From contig CAVTVK010000008.1 in the NCBI GenBank assembly GCA_963738135.1, forward strand, positions 9,123 to 73,122: DNA of 64,000 nucleotides, read 5' to 3'. This stretch comes from Bog-473 sp963738135. GTDB taxonomy: Bacteria; Actinomycetota; Acidimicrobiia; Acidimicrobiales; RAAP-2. Of the stretch, positions 8,583-17,020 are shown one piece after another. Under the pieces are notes generated by a model. It did no database searches, was not told where the DNA came from, and saw nothing but the letters and a program-made list of their open reading frames with translations. Each line of letters starts with the position of its first letter. The stretch's first letter is position 1. The translations under genes were made by a program, and so were the position numbers.

Positions 8583-9125
8583 GATCACGGGATCGGAAGT
8601 GCCGGACCTCATTCGTTGTGTATTCAACCGATGCGCCGGCCCCGGTCGTCCCCTTCACTTCGAGATGCTTCTCTTCAGACCCACCCTGCTTGCGGCACAC
8701 CAAATCGAAGGGCTTCCCGACGGGCTTGATGTCATTCCAACCGAGGGACTTCATATGTTGGGTCGCAAGCGCAACGCGTGATCCTCAACGGCCTTCCTAA
8801 ACACCGGATCTTGCGGATGGCTCGGACCGCTCTCTTCGGGAACATTGTCGAGTTCACTGGGTTCAGGCACCGGAACGGTGTCGGACAGGTCGGGAACCAG
8901 GTCACCAACGCTAAGTCCCGGCGTGGCGAGAAGCTCGCCTGGATCGCCACTGGCAACTCTTCCGCGACCCTGTGCGATGCCCGACAATCTCATGCTGTCT
9001 GTGCCAACAGGTCCGAGTGGTCCCGAGGCGTTGGCTGAGATTCGAGCCTCCCCCAGGGGCACATGTCCGAATCTTTGACTCTCCCGGAACTTCGTACGCA
9101 TCTGCCACATCTGCCAGGTCCATTT
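8569..9125 (-). pseudogene. Decayed DUF3883-domain protein
   Basis: The minus strand reads VFRKAVEDHALR in one frame and, after a one-base shift near 8765-8770, continues QHMKSLGWNDI, GKPFDLVCRK, HLEVKGTTGAG and TTNEVRHFR. This is the conserved core of DUF3883, a restriction-endonuclease-like fold found in type IV-like restriction proteins and helicase fusions. The frame then stops at 8569 inside the end of the RCC1 gene, so the domain's tail is missing. Upstream sequence (to about 9125) is low-complexity and acidic like a linker, and no helicase part remains. It looks like the relic of a defence gene. Confidence 0.6.
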
Positions 9126-9166
9126 GAGTATCAAGTCGCCGTGGGTTCTCCGGACTGAGGTGGCGC

Positions 9167-9625
9167 TCAAAGGTTCTGAGAACTCGCTCGTGGAACGGCG
9201 AACGTGTTGAGCAGTCCCAGTTCTTCGGGGAACGACCCTTTCACGGCCACTAAGTGCTCGAGCACTCGCATGCTGACCCTGCCCACCTGCTCGATCTGCT
9301 CCGCATCGAGTTGGTCAAAGAAGTGCACGCGCACACCCTCGGCGTGAACCGGCGCGGCAGCCGTGATCGCAGAGAAACCTTCGTCGGTGAGGACGGCAAA
9401 GGCGCCCCGGCGGTCAGTCTGACAGGCCTCGCGGCGGATCCAGCCGAGCGACTCCAGCCGGGCCATGGAGTGGGACAGTCGGCTGCGGGACGACTGTGAC
9501 AGAGCGGCCAGATCGCTCATCCGCAGACGCCGCTCTGGGGCCTCCGCCAGCGGGGCCAAAACCTCATAGAATGGGCTGGGGACGGCCGTCAAGTGATCGA
9601 GTTCCTGTTCCAGCTGCTGGCACCG
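9167..9625 (-). pseudogene. MarR-family regulator, N-terminus lost in a fusion
   Basis: From about 9625 down to the stop at 9167 the protein matches MarR regulators: FYEVLAPLAEAPERRLRMSDLAA, then SRSRLSHSMARLESLGWIRRE and the wing (TDRRGAFAVLTDEGF), with a C-terminal dimer helix. The usual first helix and any proper start codon are missing; the frame instead runs upstream into the neighbouring VOC gene in a different frame. A deletion has joined the two genes. A product could start only within foreign sequence, so function is doubtful. Confidence 0.65.
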
Positions 9626-9878
9626 TCGCGGAGAGATCAGAGACCTCGATGGTGAATCGATTCCATCCTCCGGGCTGTGGCATCGATCCGTCGGGCATGG
9701 CCTGCCCACCGCCGGGCCCGCCACCGGTCGCGCTGAGGACGAGGCGAAGATCATCGCGAGACAGCATGGCGAAAGTTGGTGCGGGATGCATCACTTCTTC
9801 AAAGCCGAGCCGTTCACGGTAGAAAGCAATGGCCTCGTCGACATCGTTGACGATGTAACGAACACTCACGGTGGCCAT
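9564..9878 (-). pseudogene. Truncated VOC/glyoxalase-fold protein
   Basis: The first 85 residues from ATG 9878 are a good glyoxalase/bleomycin-resistance-type half-domain (VRYIVNDVDEAIAFYRERLGF, then FAMLSRDDLRLVLS and FTIEVSDL). Near 9623 the family pattern ends, where the usual GGRQ...DPsGN.vELF block should follow, and the frame continues through the MarR gene out of frame. The second metal-ligand half is therefore gone. This is the upstream partner of the deletion that removed the MarR start. Confidence 0.65.
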
Positions 9879-10013
9879 GGGTTCCCTCGATTCTACTCAT
9901 CTACTATCAAAAACTTACCCCGTTTCGGACGGCGAACGGGCTGCATGGTGCGGACCAGCAGGGTGCGACAGCGTTACGCGCGCAACGTCCTCTTCCCGGC
10001 GAACGGGACACGT

Positions 10014-10421
10014 TCAGTCTCGGCGCTCCGGAGGGATAGGCAGGTTCTGCACCCGCAATTGCCCGCGTGCAACGAGTTTGCCGTCCTCCTCCCTTTCGAT
10101 TTCAACGAGCCAAATCTGCTGCGTCCGACCAGCGAGGACGGGCGTGCCGGTGGCCCGTACACGCCCGGCACGATGCGGACGGAGGAAGTCGGTGGAGTTC
10201 GCCACGCCGACGACGGCCATGCTGCCCGTAATTTCGTGGGCGGCGACAGCCGCCCCATGACTGCCGACGGACTCAACTATCGAGGCCCACACGCCACCGT
10301 GGACGATGCCGTACGCTTGCTGATGCCGTTCATCGATGTCGACATATCCCACGACTCGTGTCGGCGTCAGCTCGTCGATCCTGAGCCCTAACGCGCTGTC
10401 CCAACCTGGCTGCGGTTCCAC
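10014..10421 (-). CDS. PaaI-family hotdog thioesterase
   Basis: A 135-residue single hotdog-fold protein. The central helix motif VHGGVWASIVESVGSHGA with the preceding GIVHGG corresponds to the PaaI/4HBT active-site region (HGG, with the acidic residue E on the helix). The tail (ADFLRP-like STDFLRPHRAGRVRA) also fits. Such enzymes hydrolyse aryl- or acyl-CoA thioesters. It is intact and of normal length, unlike its decayed neighbours. The specific acyl group cannot be read from sequence. Confidence 0.85.
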   Translation of the reverse strand: MEPQPGWDSALGLRIDELTPTRVVGYVDIDERHQQAYGIVHGGVWASIVESVGSHGAAVAAHEITGSMAVVGVANSTDFLRPHRAGRVRATGTPVLAGRTQQIWLVEIEREEDGKLVARGQLRVQNLPIPPERRD

Positions 10422-10924
10422 CCAGTGCCTCTCTTTCGATTGCGTAGAGCAATGGTAGGAGAGACGACATGCTGCTACGAGTAGAACCTTTTCCAGGCGT
10501 ACTGGGCACCCCTCGCGTCAAGTACGACCACTGTCGATACGATTGGGACATGACCGAACTTGGAGAACCACCACGCCGTCCGTAGAGATGAACCCGGGTA
10601 TCGGTCCTGGGACTCTCTATCGTGAATCTGAATCTGTTGTGAGACAGCTTCAGAACGGCGACACCGTCACGATTGAGATGAAGGTGGGCACGGGCGATCG
10701 GGTAGGGCATGCGGCGTCGGTGAGGATCCTCGAAAGACTCGTCTGGTTGGTGGATGGTGTCGGAGAAGTACAGGTGTTCGATATCGGGGAGCGAGTTCGA
10801 CCGAAGGTTGTGTTGGTACCCATTCGGCCATCTTCGGATGCCGCCGGATCGACGGTGCCTGCCCCTCCACCTATGCCGCGGTGATCCCGGCGAACTGGGC
10901 CAGTCCCAGTCCGGACGCCTGATC
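10422..10924. other. About 500 bases without a supported gene
   Basis: A plus-strand frame at 10543-10884 (113 codons, internal ATG at 10588) is open but has no recognisable family, ribosome site or conserved motif; it is recorded here, not called. No RNA gene or repeat is apparent. Confidence 0.4.
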
Positions 10925-10952
10925 TAAAATCCGATTGGTGGGACCAATCGGA
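10925..10952 (+). promoter_or_regulatory. Leaderless -10 box and 10-bp palindrome over the start codon
   Basis: TAAAAT at 10925-10930 lies seven bases before the GTG at 10938, the geometry of actinobacterial leaderless promoters; no ribosome site is present. A perfect inverted repeat (TCCGATTGGT, spacer GGG, ACCAATCGGA; 10930-10952) covers the start codon. It could be an operator for a dimeric repressor or an RNA hairpin that hides the start. Confidence 0.5.
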
Positions 10953-11105
10953 ATCAAGTGCTCATTCTGCGGACTGGAACGCAAGGCTTTCGAGGTCGTT
11001 CGTGGACCCTCACCCAACCTCTCGATCTGCCGGGACTGCGTTCGGTTGTGTGTAGAGATCTTCAATTCCAACGAATCGGTTGAGACCATTCCACCCGGCG
11101 ACTGA
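10938..11105 (+). CDS. Small stand-alone ClpX-type C4 zinc-finger protein
   Basis: A 55-codon frame, bounded upstream by a stop at 10920-10922. The product has two CxxC pairs: CSFCGLERKAFEVV and then SICRDCVRLCVEIF. This matches the zinc-binding domain of the ClpX unfoldase (CSFCGK...ICDECV.LC) but no AAA+ part follows. In ClpX this domain dimerises and binds substrates and adaptors. A free copy could act as an adaptor or competitor for the Clp machine, or as an unrelated zinc-ribbon regulator; both are inference. Start is GTG 10938 (or TTG 10935); both lie inside a palindrome. Confidence 0.65.
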   Translation: MGPIGIKCSFCGLERKAFEVVRGPSPNLSICRDCVRLCVEIFNSNESVETIPPGD

Positions 11106-11134
11106 CACGCTCCGGCGTACGCAGAAAGTCCTGC

Positions 11135-11831
11135 TCACCCTGGACAAGCTGAACCGAAAATGAACCTCCGAGTCGCCCGGATCTCAGCCTTCCAGCCCGC
11201 TGCTTCGATGAGCGACTGCAGCTCGACTGGCTCGTACATCACACTCACGACCCGGTATTCGGATCTGTCTCTCAGGCGACGCAAATGAAGGTCAGTGTCG
11301 TATCTGATGACATACGGGTCCTTCGCAATCGCCTCTGGTTGTGGATCGTTTCGATTGTCGATAAGGAATGCACGTCCAGAGGGAGTCAGGCATGAGTGAA
11401 GGAGCGACCAGAACTCGCCAAATCGGGACCGTGGCACGTGCGAAAGCCAGAAGGAGAAGAACACCACGTCATAGTTGAGAGAGCTTTGCCAATCGAAGAG
11501 ATCAGCGACGACGTAGTTCACGTCCGCGCGTCCAACCCGCTCCTGGTTGAGCGCGAGGACCTCAGGAGAACTGTCCACAACGGTGAGACGATCAGCTGTG
11601 CGGGCGAGACGCTCGGTCCACCAACCAGTTCCTCCAGCCAGTTCCAAGACCGACCCCTTCGCCCCAAAGGAGGCGAGAGCGTCGTCCACGACGGCTACTT
11701 GCTTCTGCCATTCGAGCAGCTCTTCCTCGCCCCGGTCGTACCTGCCCTCGTCGCTGCCACCATTCGTCGTACTCAGGTGCCCGGGCCCGATAGTACGACT
11801 TCTGCTCCGCGACTAGGTCCTCGTCGTTCAC
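11135..11831 (-). CDS. Class I SAM-dependent methyltransferase (frameshifted)
   Basis: The N-terminus (GTG 11831; SYYRARAPEYDEWWQRRG) and the rest (RGEEELLEWQKQ, then motif I VLELAGGTGWWTERLA, VVDSS, FFSFWLSHVP) are in different frames, joined at the GGG run near 11741-11750, where one extra G would explain the shift. With it corrected the protein is about 230 residues, the usual length for this YYxxRAxEYD methyltransferase group, which modifies small molecules of unknown identity. Either a recent mutation or an assembly error; a product starting within the second frame would lack the first helices. Confidence 0.8.
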
Positions 11832-11889
11832 GCCGGCAGTCTCGCGCTCTTGAGTGAGTGCCTCAAAGGCGGGCGGAACCTACGGGCGC

Positions 11890-12351
11890 TTACTCATCAT
11901 GAGGGATGAGCATGACTGGACAGGGCGCGTGATGAGCCACGTAGTCGCTGACGGAGCCGCCGAAGTGTCGACTCAACCAGTTCTTGTCTGAGGAGCCGAT
12001 CACGAGCACGTCTGCTTTCATCTCGTGAGCCACTCGGACGAGAGCGGCCCCCGGTGATTCGTTGTCGGGAAAGAGGCGCACTTCCACATCAGGTCCGAGC
12101 ACCGCCGCCGTTCGATCGAGGGCGGATTGTCCCTCGGCGTTCCATTGTTTCCAATCCTCGTCAGCCTCTTTGTCGGTGATCACGGGGCCCTCGAAGCCCC
12201 CAGCGTCATCTAGGGGGTCCTCATGCTCGGGAATCACCATGACAACTGCAACCTGAGCCTGGGGGCGTAACAGATCCATCGATCGTCGTGCAGCGTTGAT
12301 CGCAGACTCGGACCCGTTCGTTGCCATCACGATCCTGATGCATTCTCCCAT
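11890..12351 (-). CDS. Universal stress protein (UspA family)
   Basis: A 153-residue single-domain Usp. ATG 12351 is preferred over an upstream GTG because AGGAGG precedes it. The protein has the family start IRIVMATNGSESAINAA, a VVMVIPEHEDP strand, and the nucleotide-binding end VLVIGSSDKNWLSRHFGGSVSDYVAHHAPCPVMLIP, near the ATP-binding G-2x-G-9x-G(S/T) pattern. Usp proteins respond to stress and starvation; the ligand and target are unknown. Monocistronic. Confidence 0.9.
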   Translation of the reverse strand: MGECIRIVMATNGSESAINAARRSMDLLRPQAQVAVVMVIPEHEDPLDDAGGFEGPVITDKEADEDWKQWNAEGQSALDRTAAVLGPDVEVRLFPDNESPGAALVRVAHEMKADVLVIGSSDKNWLSRHFGGSVSDYVAHHAPCPVMLIPHDE

Positions 12352-13252
12352 CGATGTCCTCCTTCTACTTTCGCTCGCGCTCGATTCTCCCTCGAAGAAC
12401 GGGGTGATCATCCCGGATCTGATTTACGGGACGACTGATGCCACTCCGATCGCACGGGATGCGCGTGAAGGCTCACAAGATCCCACGCGAAGGACGGGCG
12501 GCGCCAGGTTGCTTGCCTTGCCGGCCGCACGCCCGTCACCGGGGATGTCTATTGTCACCGGCCGGATTCGGTCCGTGACATCATCCAATCGGGTACTTTC
12601 GCTCGCGATTGACCAGCGCGAAACGACCCCGCCACGGGGAAACGTGTGACGGGGTCGCCCGCTGGCAGCACGTGGGGTGAACTTGGCGAAATCCACCACC
12701 GAGACCAGGCGGCTGGCCTTACGTGCCACGTCAATTGGTCTACCCATTGAGGCACACGCGAAACGACCGACCTCCGGGCGTCCGTGACGCATCACCAGCG
12801 GAGCGGTAACCCATCCGCACAACGCGCACCCATCGATGAGTGACTGGCATGAGGTGCTCAGTGACCATCTCGCCAGGCCCAGATCTTCACCCGATCGGGT
12901 GAATTCAGCCGACAACAGCCAGCGCGGGGTATCTGTCTCACCCGTCTCGCTCTCACCCTTCACGCCAACAGACGGCGGAGTCTGTCGGTGGCGGTAGGCG
13001 GGCGCTGGGCTCGCGGGGCTTCCTCCATAGTGCCCCGCGCGCCCGTGCTCGTCCCGTGGGAGGCTGAGTGGTCGAACCTCGTGTCGACGTGTGCCGTTCT
13101 GCGAATCGGTTATTGCGTTGTCGACGAGCTGATCCAGCGCATCGTTGCGGCGTTCTTCTGAACGCGGCAATAGGTCCCCAGATCGCCGGTTCAGGGCACC
13201 AACCCCTTCGGTGATGAGCCCTGTGTGCTCCTTGGGTCGCGACGCTACCCAT
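12352..13252. other. 0.9 kb without a recognised gene
   Basis: A minus-strand frame of 289 codons spans most of this stretch (12424-13293) but overlaps the end of the next gene, is very rich in Arg/Ser/Pro and matches no family; it is probably open by base composition. No structured RNA or repeat was seen. The stretch may be eroded coding DNA. Confidence 0.4.
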
Positions 13253-13678
13253 CTACGTTGGCCGGAAGGCTTCGAACTGGTCCGCCCCCCCAACAGGCGG
13301 CACCCAATGATGACGAAAGGGCGTGTGCAACTCCGCTATGGGCGCCGGAAAGTCTGGATCCGCGAAGTTCCCGACTGCGATAACCGTGATTGCGCGCCCT
13401 TCAAATGTCCAGAACACGGTGGATCCACATGTTGGACAGAAGTGGTAGGTGACATCGGCCCCATTGGCCGTACCTACACCGTCGATCTCCAGACCGTTGT
13501 AGACGTGGGTTGTACCGATGATCGAAACGTTCGCATCATCCGAGAAGACTGCGCTGACTTGAAATGCGCTGCCCGTGCGCTTCTGACAGAACTCGCAGTG
13601 ACAGGTCAGGACCGCAAGTGGCTCCTTCTCGACAGTGATGCGGACTCGTCCACAGGCACATTCGGCGGTTCGCGTCAT
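13253..13678 (-). CDS. GFA-family zinc protein (glutathione-dependent formaldehyde-activating enzyme-like)
   Basis: A 141-residue protein with the three cysteine clusters of the GFA/CENP-V fold: CACGRVRI, CHCEFCQKRTGS and FCPTCGST. The RTGSAFQVSAVF segment and the final strand region also fit. The name comes from a Paracoccus enzyme reported to speed the formaldehyde-glutathione reaction, but most actinobacterial members are of unknown role since these bacteria generally lack glutathione. ATG 13678 is preferred to TTG 13684. Confidence 0.85.
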   Translation of the reverse strand: MTRTAECACGRVRITVEKEPLAVLTCHCEFCQKRTGSAFQVSAVFSDDANVSIIGTTHVYNGLEIDGVGTANGADVTYHFCPTCGSTVFWTFEGRAITVIAVGNFADPDFPAPIAELHTPFRHHWVPPVGGADQFEAFRPT

Positions 13679-13790
13679 CGCCAATACGTTCGCGCAGACT
13701 CAGGCTGACGACAATCGGACTGCTCTCACGGTTCGCTTGGATATGCCAGAAGGTCGTCCGCGAGGGCCGCCCCTGTGCTGCGTTGGAGCG

Positions 13791-14495
13791 TCAGAGTTGG
13801 GAGTCGAGGTGCGGAGTCCGGCTGTTCGCCCATTCGACGGTGATGCCGTCATGACGCATCATCGCCACGAACCCGGTTATGGAGATGAAGATCGCGATAG
13901 CCGTGAGTCCATAGGTCACGGCCGATCGCTCGAGCACGAATGAACGCAGCGACGATGAGACGAGTAGCCAGAAGACGAGCCCAGCGTTGATCATGAGGAC
14001 CGTCGCCCAGAGCACGGAGATCCGGATGAAGAATCGACGGACGAGGGGCCGTCGCATGATCGCTGGGTCCATGGGGCAAAAGTCGTGGGCAAAGCGTTGC
14101 GTGAATGGCCGGCCCACAATGGCGGAGACGAGTAGGGCGACGGAGATAGCGATGGTGCCAACAGTGGGTTGCGCGAAGTAGAGGAATGCGCTGCCAGTCA
14201 AAAAGGCAACGACGGTCCTCAAGGTGATCAGGATGGTTCCGAACAGCAACAGCATCGATACCCGTTCACCCTTGATCAGTCGCCGCCCAAGGGCCAGATA
14301 GGACCAGGTGAGCGCAGCGATCAACGCACCCCGGAAACCGGCGAGCAACAACAGTACGTAGAACGCGATGAGAGGACCGATGACGCCCTCGAGCACGACC
14401 GGAAGTGCGTGGCGGAGAGCCTTGCGAGGTGGAGGTAACAGAAGCAGCGAACCTTGTCGCCCGTCCGTGTGGGATGTCGGGTGAAGGCGAAGCAT
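13791..14495 (-). CDS. Six-helix membrane protein (VC0807/septation-A-like)
   Basis: About 234 residues from ATG 14495, with roughly six hydrophobic segments: LEGVIGPLIAFYVLLLLAG, LIAALTWSYLAL, a SMLLLFGTILITLR segment, a TIAISVALLVSAIVGRPFTQ segment and two near the C-terminus. The pattern resembles the VC0807/intracellular-septation-A group, whose function is not established. An upstream start at 14663 is possible but the added N-terminus is not family-like. Confidence 0.6.
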   Translation of the reverse strand: MLRLHPTSHTDGRQGSLLLLPPPRKALRHALPVVLEGVIGPLIAFYVLLLLAGFRGALIAALTWSYLALGRRLIKGERVSMLLLFGTILITLRTVVAFLTGSAFLYFAQPTVGTIAISVALLVSAIVGRPFTQRFAHDFCPMDPAIMRRPLVRRFFIRISVLWATVLMINAGLVFWLLVSSSLRSFVLERSAVTYGLTAIAIFISITGFVAMMRHDGITVEWANSRTPHLDSQL

Positions 14496-14905
14496 GTGCC
14501 ATGGTTCGGCGGTCCCACCACTGGATCTGGTTGCCACAATGCTGCCGCTCTTGCCGTCGTAAGCGGCGGCGCTTTCACCCGAACTAGGCACACGCACCCT
14601 ACACCGACCCGATGAACCGATTCTCCTTCGCCCCGGAGCGTCTTCTCGAGGCTCATGATCCATAGGCCTGGAAGACCATCGCTCGGTGTCGACGTCCCTG
14701 ATGGCAGGGCCGTTGGCACGAGAACCTTCGAATCCCCAGCCTTGACCTGGTCGATCAATCCGCGGCCGAGTTCAATCCTCGCTGCCCGGAACGGGCGTCG
14801 CCCAATTCGCCGAGACGACGCGACGCCATTGCGTCGGACTCGTCCTGATGTCGCCGACGAGGGAGTTTCGTCTGCCTCGCTGTCACGGCTGAGGCCGACG
14901 TCGTC

Positions 14906-15748
14906 TCACACCGATGACAGAGGCTGCGCCGTGGCTGCGATGATCTCGTCCAGAACCGACTGATCAGGCATCGGCGGCGGATCGAGGGTCGGCAGTTGGC
15001 GGATGGAGGCAAAGGCCTGCTCAATGAATTCACCCTCAATGACGGGCGAATGGCATGAGGCGATAGTCGTAATGTCAAGACTTTGGACGCCGTCGACGTA
15101 GTTCCCGAACTTGTCGTGATCGAGGAGCGCCAGCCACGGAGAAACGGCGCCGAATGCAAACATCGCCATACCTTGACTCCAAAAGTCCGGGTCGAGATCG
15201 GCTACGGCCATCTCTGGGTCCGGGAGCGGCGTCGCAAACGTATCGACGGCCCAGTAGATCCCTGATTTCGGGTCGAAGAGTCCTCGTGTCGTTGGTGAGT
15301 CGTAGACGGGCGGTCGCACCGCGTGAAGGGTCCGGTCACCCACGCTGAACGACTCCTCGTGCATGATCCAGCGGCACCGCTCAAGAGGGAAGTCGAAGCA
15401 GTTGGTGTGACGTTCCACCATCGCCCAGTTGCACACAAGCTGTGCCTTTGGGCAAAGGGTCATCACTGTGTCGAGGTTCCCGCTGTGGTCGACGTCATCG
15501 TGCGACAAGAAGACCCATCGCACATCTCGGGGCTCGACGATCGAGAACACATCCTCCAACCATTGCTCACGGTTTGCCGGAGTACCGGTATCGACGATGA
15601 CCGGTTCACTTCCCAAAATCACCATGGAATTGAGGTACACAAAGAGCGGTTGACCAAGAGCCGGCTGGACCTGATGGACAACGTATGTGTCTGCTGAGAC
15701 CTTTGAAGGCGGCACATGGACCGTCGGTGCAATCGGAGTGAACGTCAT
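14906..15748 (-). CDS. MBL-fold metallohydrolase, ODP/flavodiiron-like domain
   Basis: A 280-residue metallo-beta-lactamase-fold protein. ATG 15748 has GAGGAG upstream. Features in order: YVVHQVQPA, NSMVILGSEPVIVDTGTP, the metal motif SHDDVDHSG, a distant Asp (VDTFATPLPDP) and a final His (SCHSP). The motif reads H-x-D-x-D-H rather than the hydrolase H-x-H-x-D-H or flavodiiron H-x-E-x-D-H, so it resembles oxygen-binding diiron-type domains with Asp in the Glu position. No flavodoxin domain follows. Substrate unknown. Confidence 0.8.
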   Translation of the reverse strand: MTFTPIAPTVHVPPSKVSADTYVVHQVQPALGQPLFVYLNSMVILGSEPVIVDTGTPANREQWLEDVFSIVEPRDVRWVFLSHDDVDHSGNLDTVMTLCPKAQLVCNWAMVERHTNCFDFPLERCRWIMHEESFSVGDRTLHAVRPPVYDSPTTRGLFDPKSGIYWAVDTFATPLPDPEMAVADLDPDFWSQGMAMFAFGAVSPWLALLDHDKFGNYVDGVQSLDITTIASCHSPVIEGEFIEQAFASIRQLPTLDPPPMPDQSVLDEIIAATAQPLSSV

Positions 15749-15918
15749 CTGGTGCTCCTCGCTGTTCAAACTGCTATTGCAAGAGCCTAGGCAGAGACGG
15801 TTGAGAGGAGCCTGTGGACAGCCAGGAGACCCGGTTGAGCATGACGTGCCTGGTCTTGGTGTCGAGGATCTCACCGCACTGCTGACGTCGGCGGGGGAGC
15901 GCTCAGGTCATCAGACAG

Positions 15919-16215
15919 TTACCGCTCCCGGGCTGCATAGGTCAGGTGGGCCACCCGCTGCGTCGGCTCCGCGCTGACCGGCTCCAGGGCCACGCGGCCC
16001 GCGTCCACGCCCTCGAACAGGCGGATTCAGGAGCCGAACAGCACGGGTGAGAGCGCGATCGTGAACTCGTCGATCAGGCCGGCGTTCACGTACTCCAGGA
16101 TCGCTGCGCCGCCGCCTGCGATGCGGACGTCCCGCTCGCCGGCGGCCTCGCGTGCCTCGTCGAGCGCGGGCTCGATGCCATCGTTGACGAAGTGGAAGGT
16201 GGTCCCGCCCCCTGC
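15919..16215 (-). pseudogene. RibD C-terminal/dihydrofolate-reductase-like remnant
   Basis: The minus strand keeps the last third of a RibD-C domain: GGTTFHFVNDGIEPALDEA, DVRIAGGGAAILEYVNAGLIDEF, LSPVLFGS. Then TGA replaces the expected glycine codon (GGA), after which the same frame continues correctly (IRLFEGVDAG, EPTQRVAHLTYAARER) to TAA at 15919. So there is both a loss of the N-terminal part and an in-frame nonsense change. The upstream border near 16215 is approximate. Not functional. Confidence 0.7.
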
Positions 16216-17020
16216 AGGCAGGGCGACACACGACGATCCCTTGACTCCCCTCTGCAACCGGCGTAGACACAAGGGTCCTACGAAGGAGTCGGGGGGCCGC
16301 AGTTGGATGCAGAGCGGGTTGAGCACAGACTTATCAACGTCACTTCCCACGTTCTCAGCTTCGAGGGCAGTGTGGGAGCGATCGGCCTCTGCTCGTGTGG
16401 CGAGCTGATCTCGGCCGAGGGGTACCGCACTCACCTGGTGACCAAGGAGCTCAGGGACGGATGGAAGACCCATGTCAACGCTGTCCTGGCCGACGATGAG
16501 CTCCCCCTCTGAAGCCAGCGGCCAGTAGGTCGAGACTTGCTCCTCTCGGCACCAGTCTCTGTTGCCACGCCTCGCGGGGCCGGGTGCCAGTCCCCTGAAC
16601 CGGAGCCGCTCACCATCGAGCCGATACGCACCACCGTCTTCAGTGGCGGAGCCGTGGCTCTGGCCTTCGCCGCACACACGCAGTCGAGCCCGACCGCCAT
16701 CCGACAGAGTCGAAGCATGGCCGCTGGACGACAGGTGGGTGATGTTCCCAACAGGACCTCTTCCCCGGCGAGCGTGAGTAGCGCTCCGGCAAGACCTCGA
16801 AGTCCCTCCGGGTTTCTCCGATGCGCCCCCTTTGCAATGCCCGCTCGCAACCCGCGTTGAGCCCGACACCCCGAGAGGAGCGGTCATTCACCCGGTCCAA
16901 GGTCGCAGGAGGCAAGGCGGCCTGTCGGTCCGCGATCATGTCGGCATGTGCGGCGGATCAGGCCTCGACACGTTCTCGCAGGATGGAGAACTCGAGGCGG
17001 GTGCCGAGGTCACATCGGAT
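16216..17020. other. 0.8 kb without a recognised gene
   Basis: Several frames are open by composition. A 69-codon plus-strand frame at 16303-16512 (containing GLCSCGELISAEGYRTHLVTKE) is the only one that reads like protein; no family is recognised. The N-terminal region of the following membrane protein might begin inside this stretch if an earlier start (for example ATG 16946) is used. Confidence 0.35.

Noticed and set aside
12424..13293. 289-codon minus-strand frame
   Set aside because: No motif, unusual composition and overlap with the GFA gene; kept only as a comment on that stretch.
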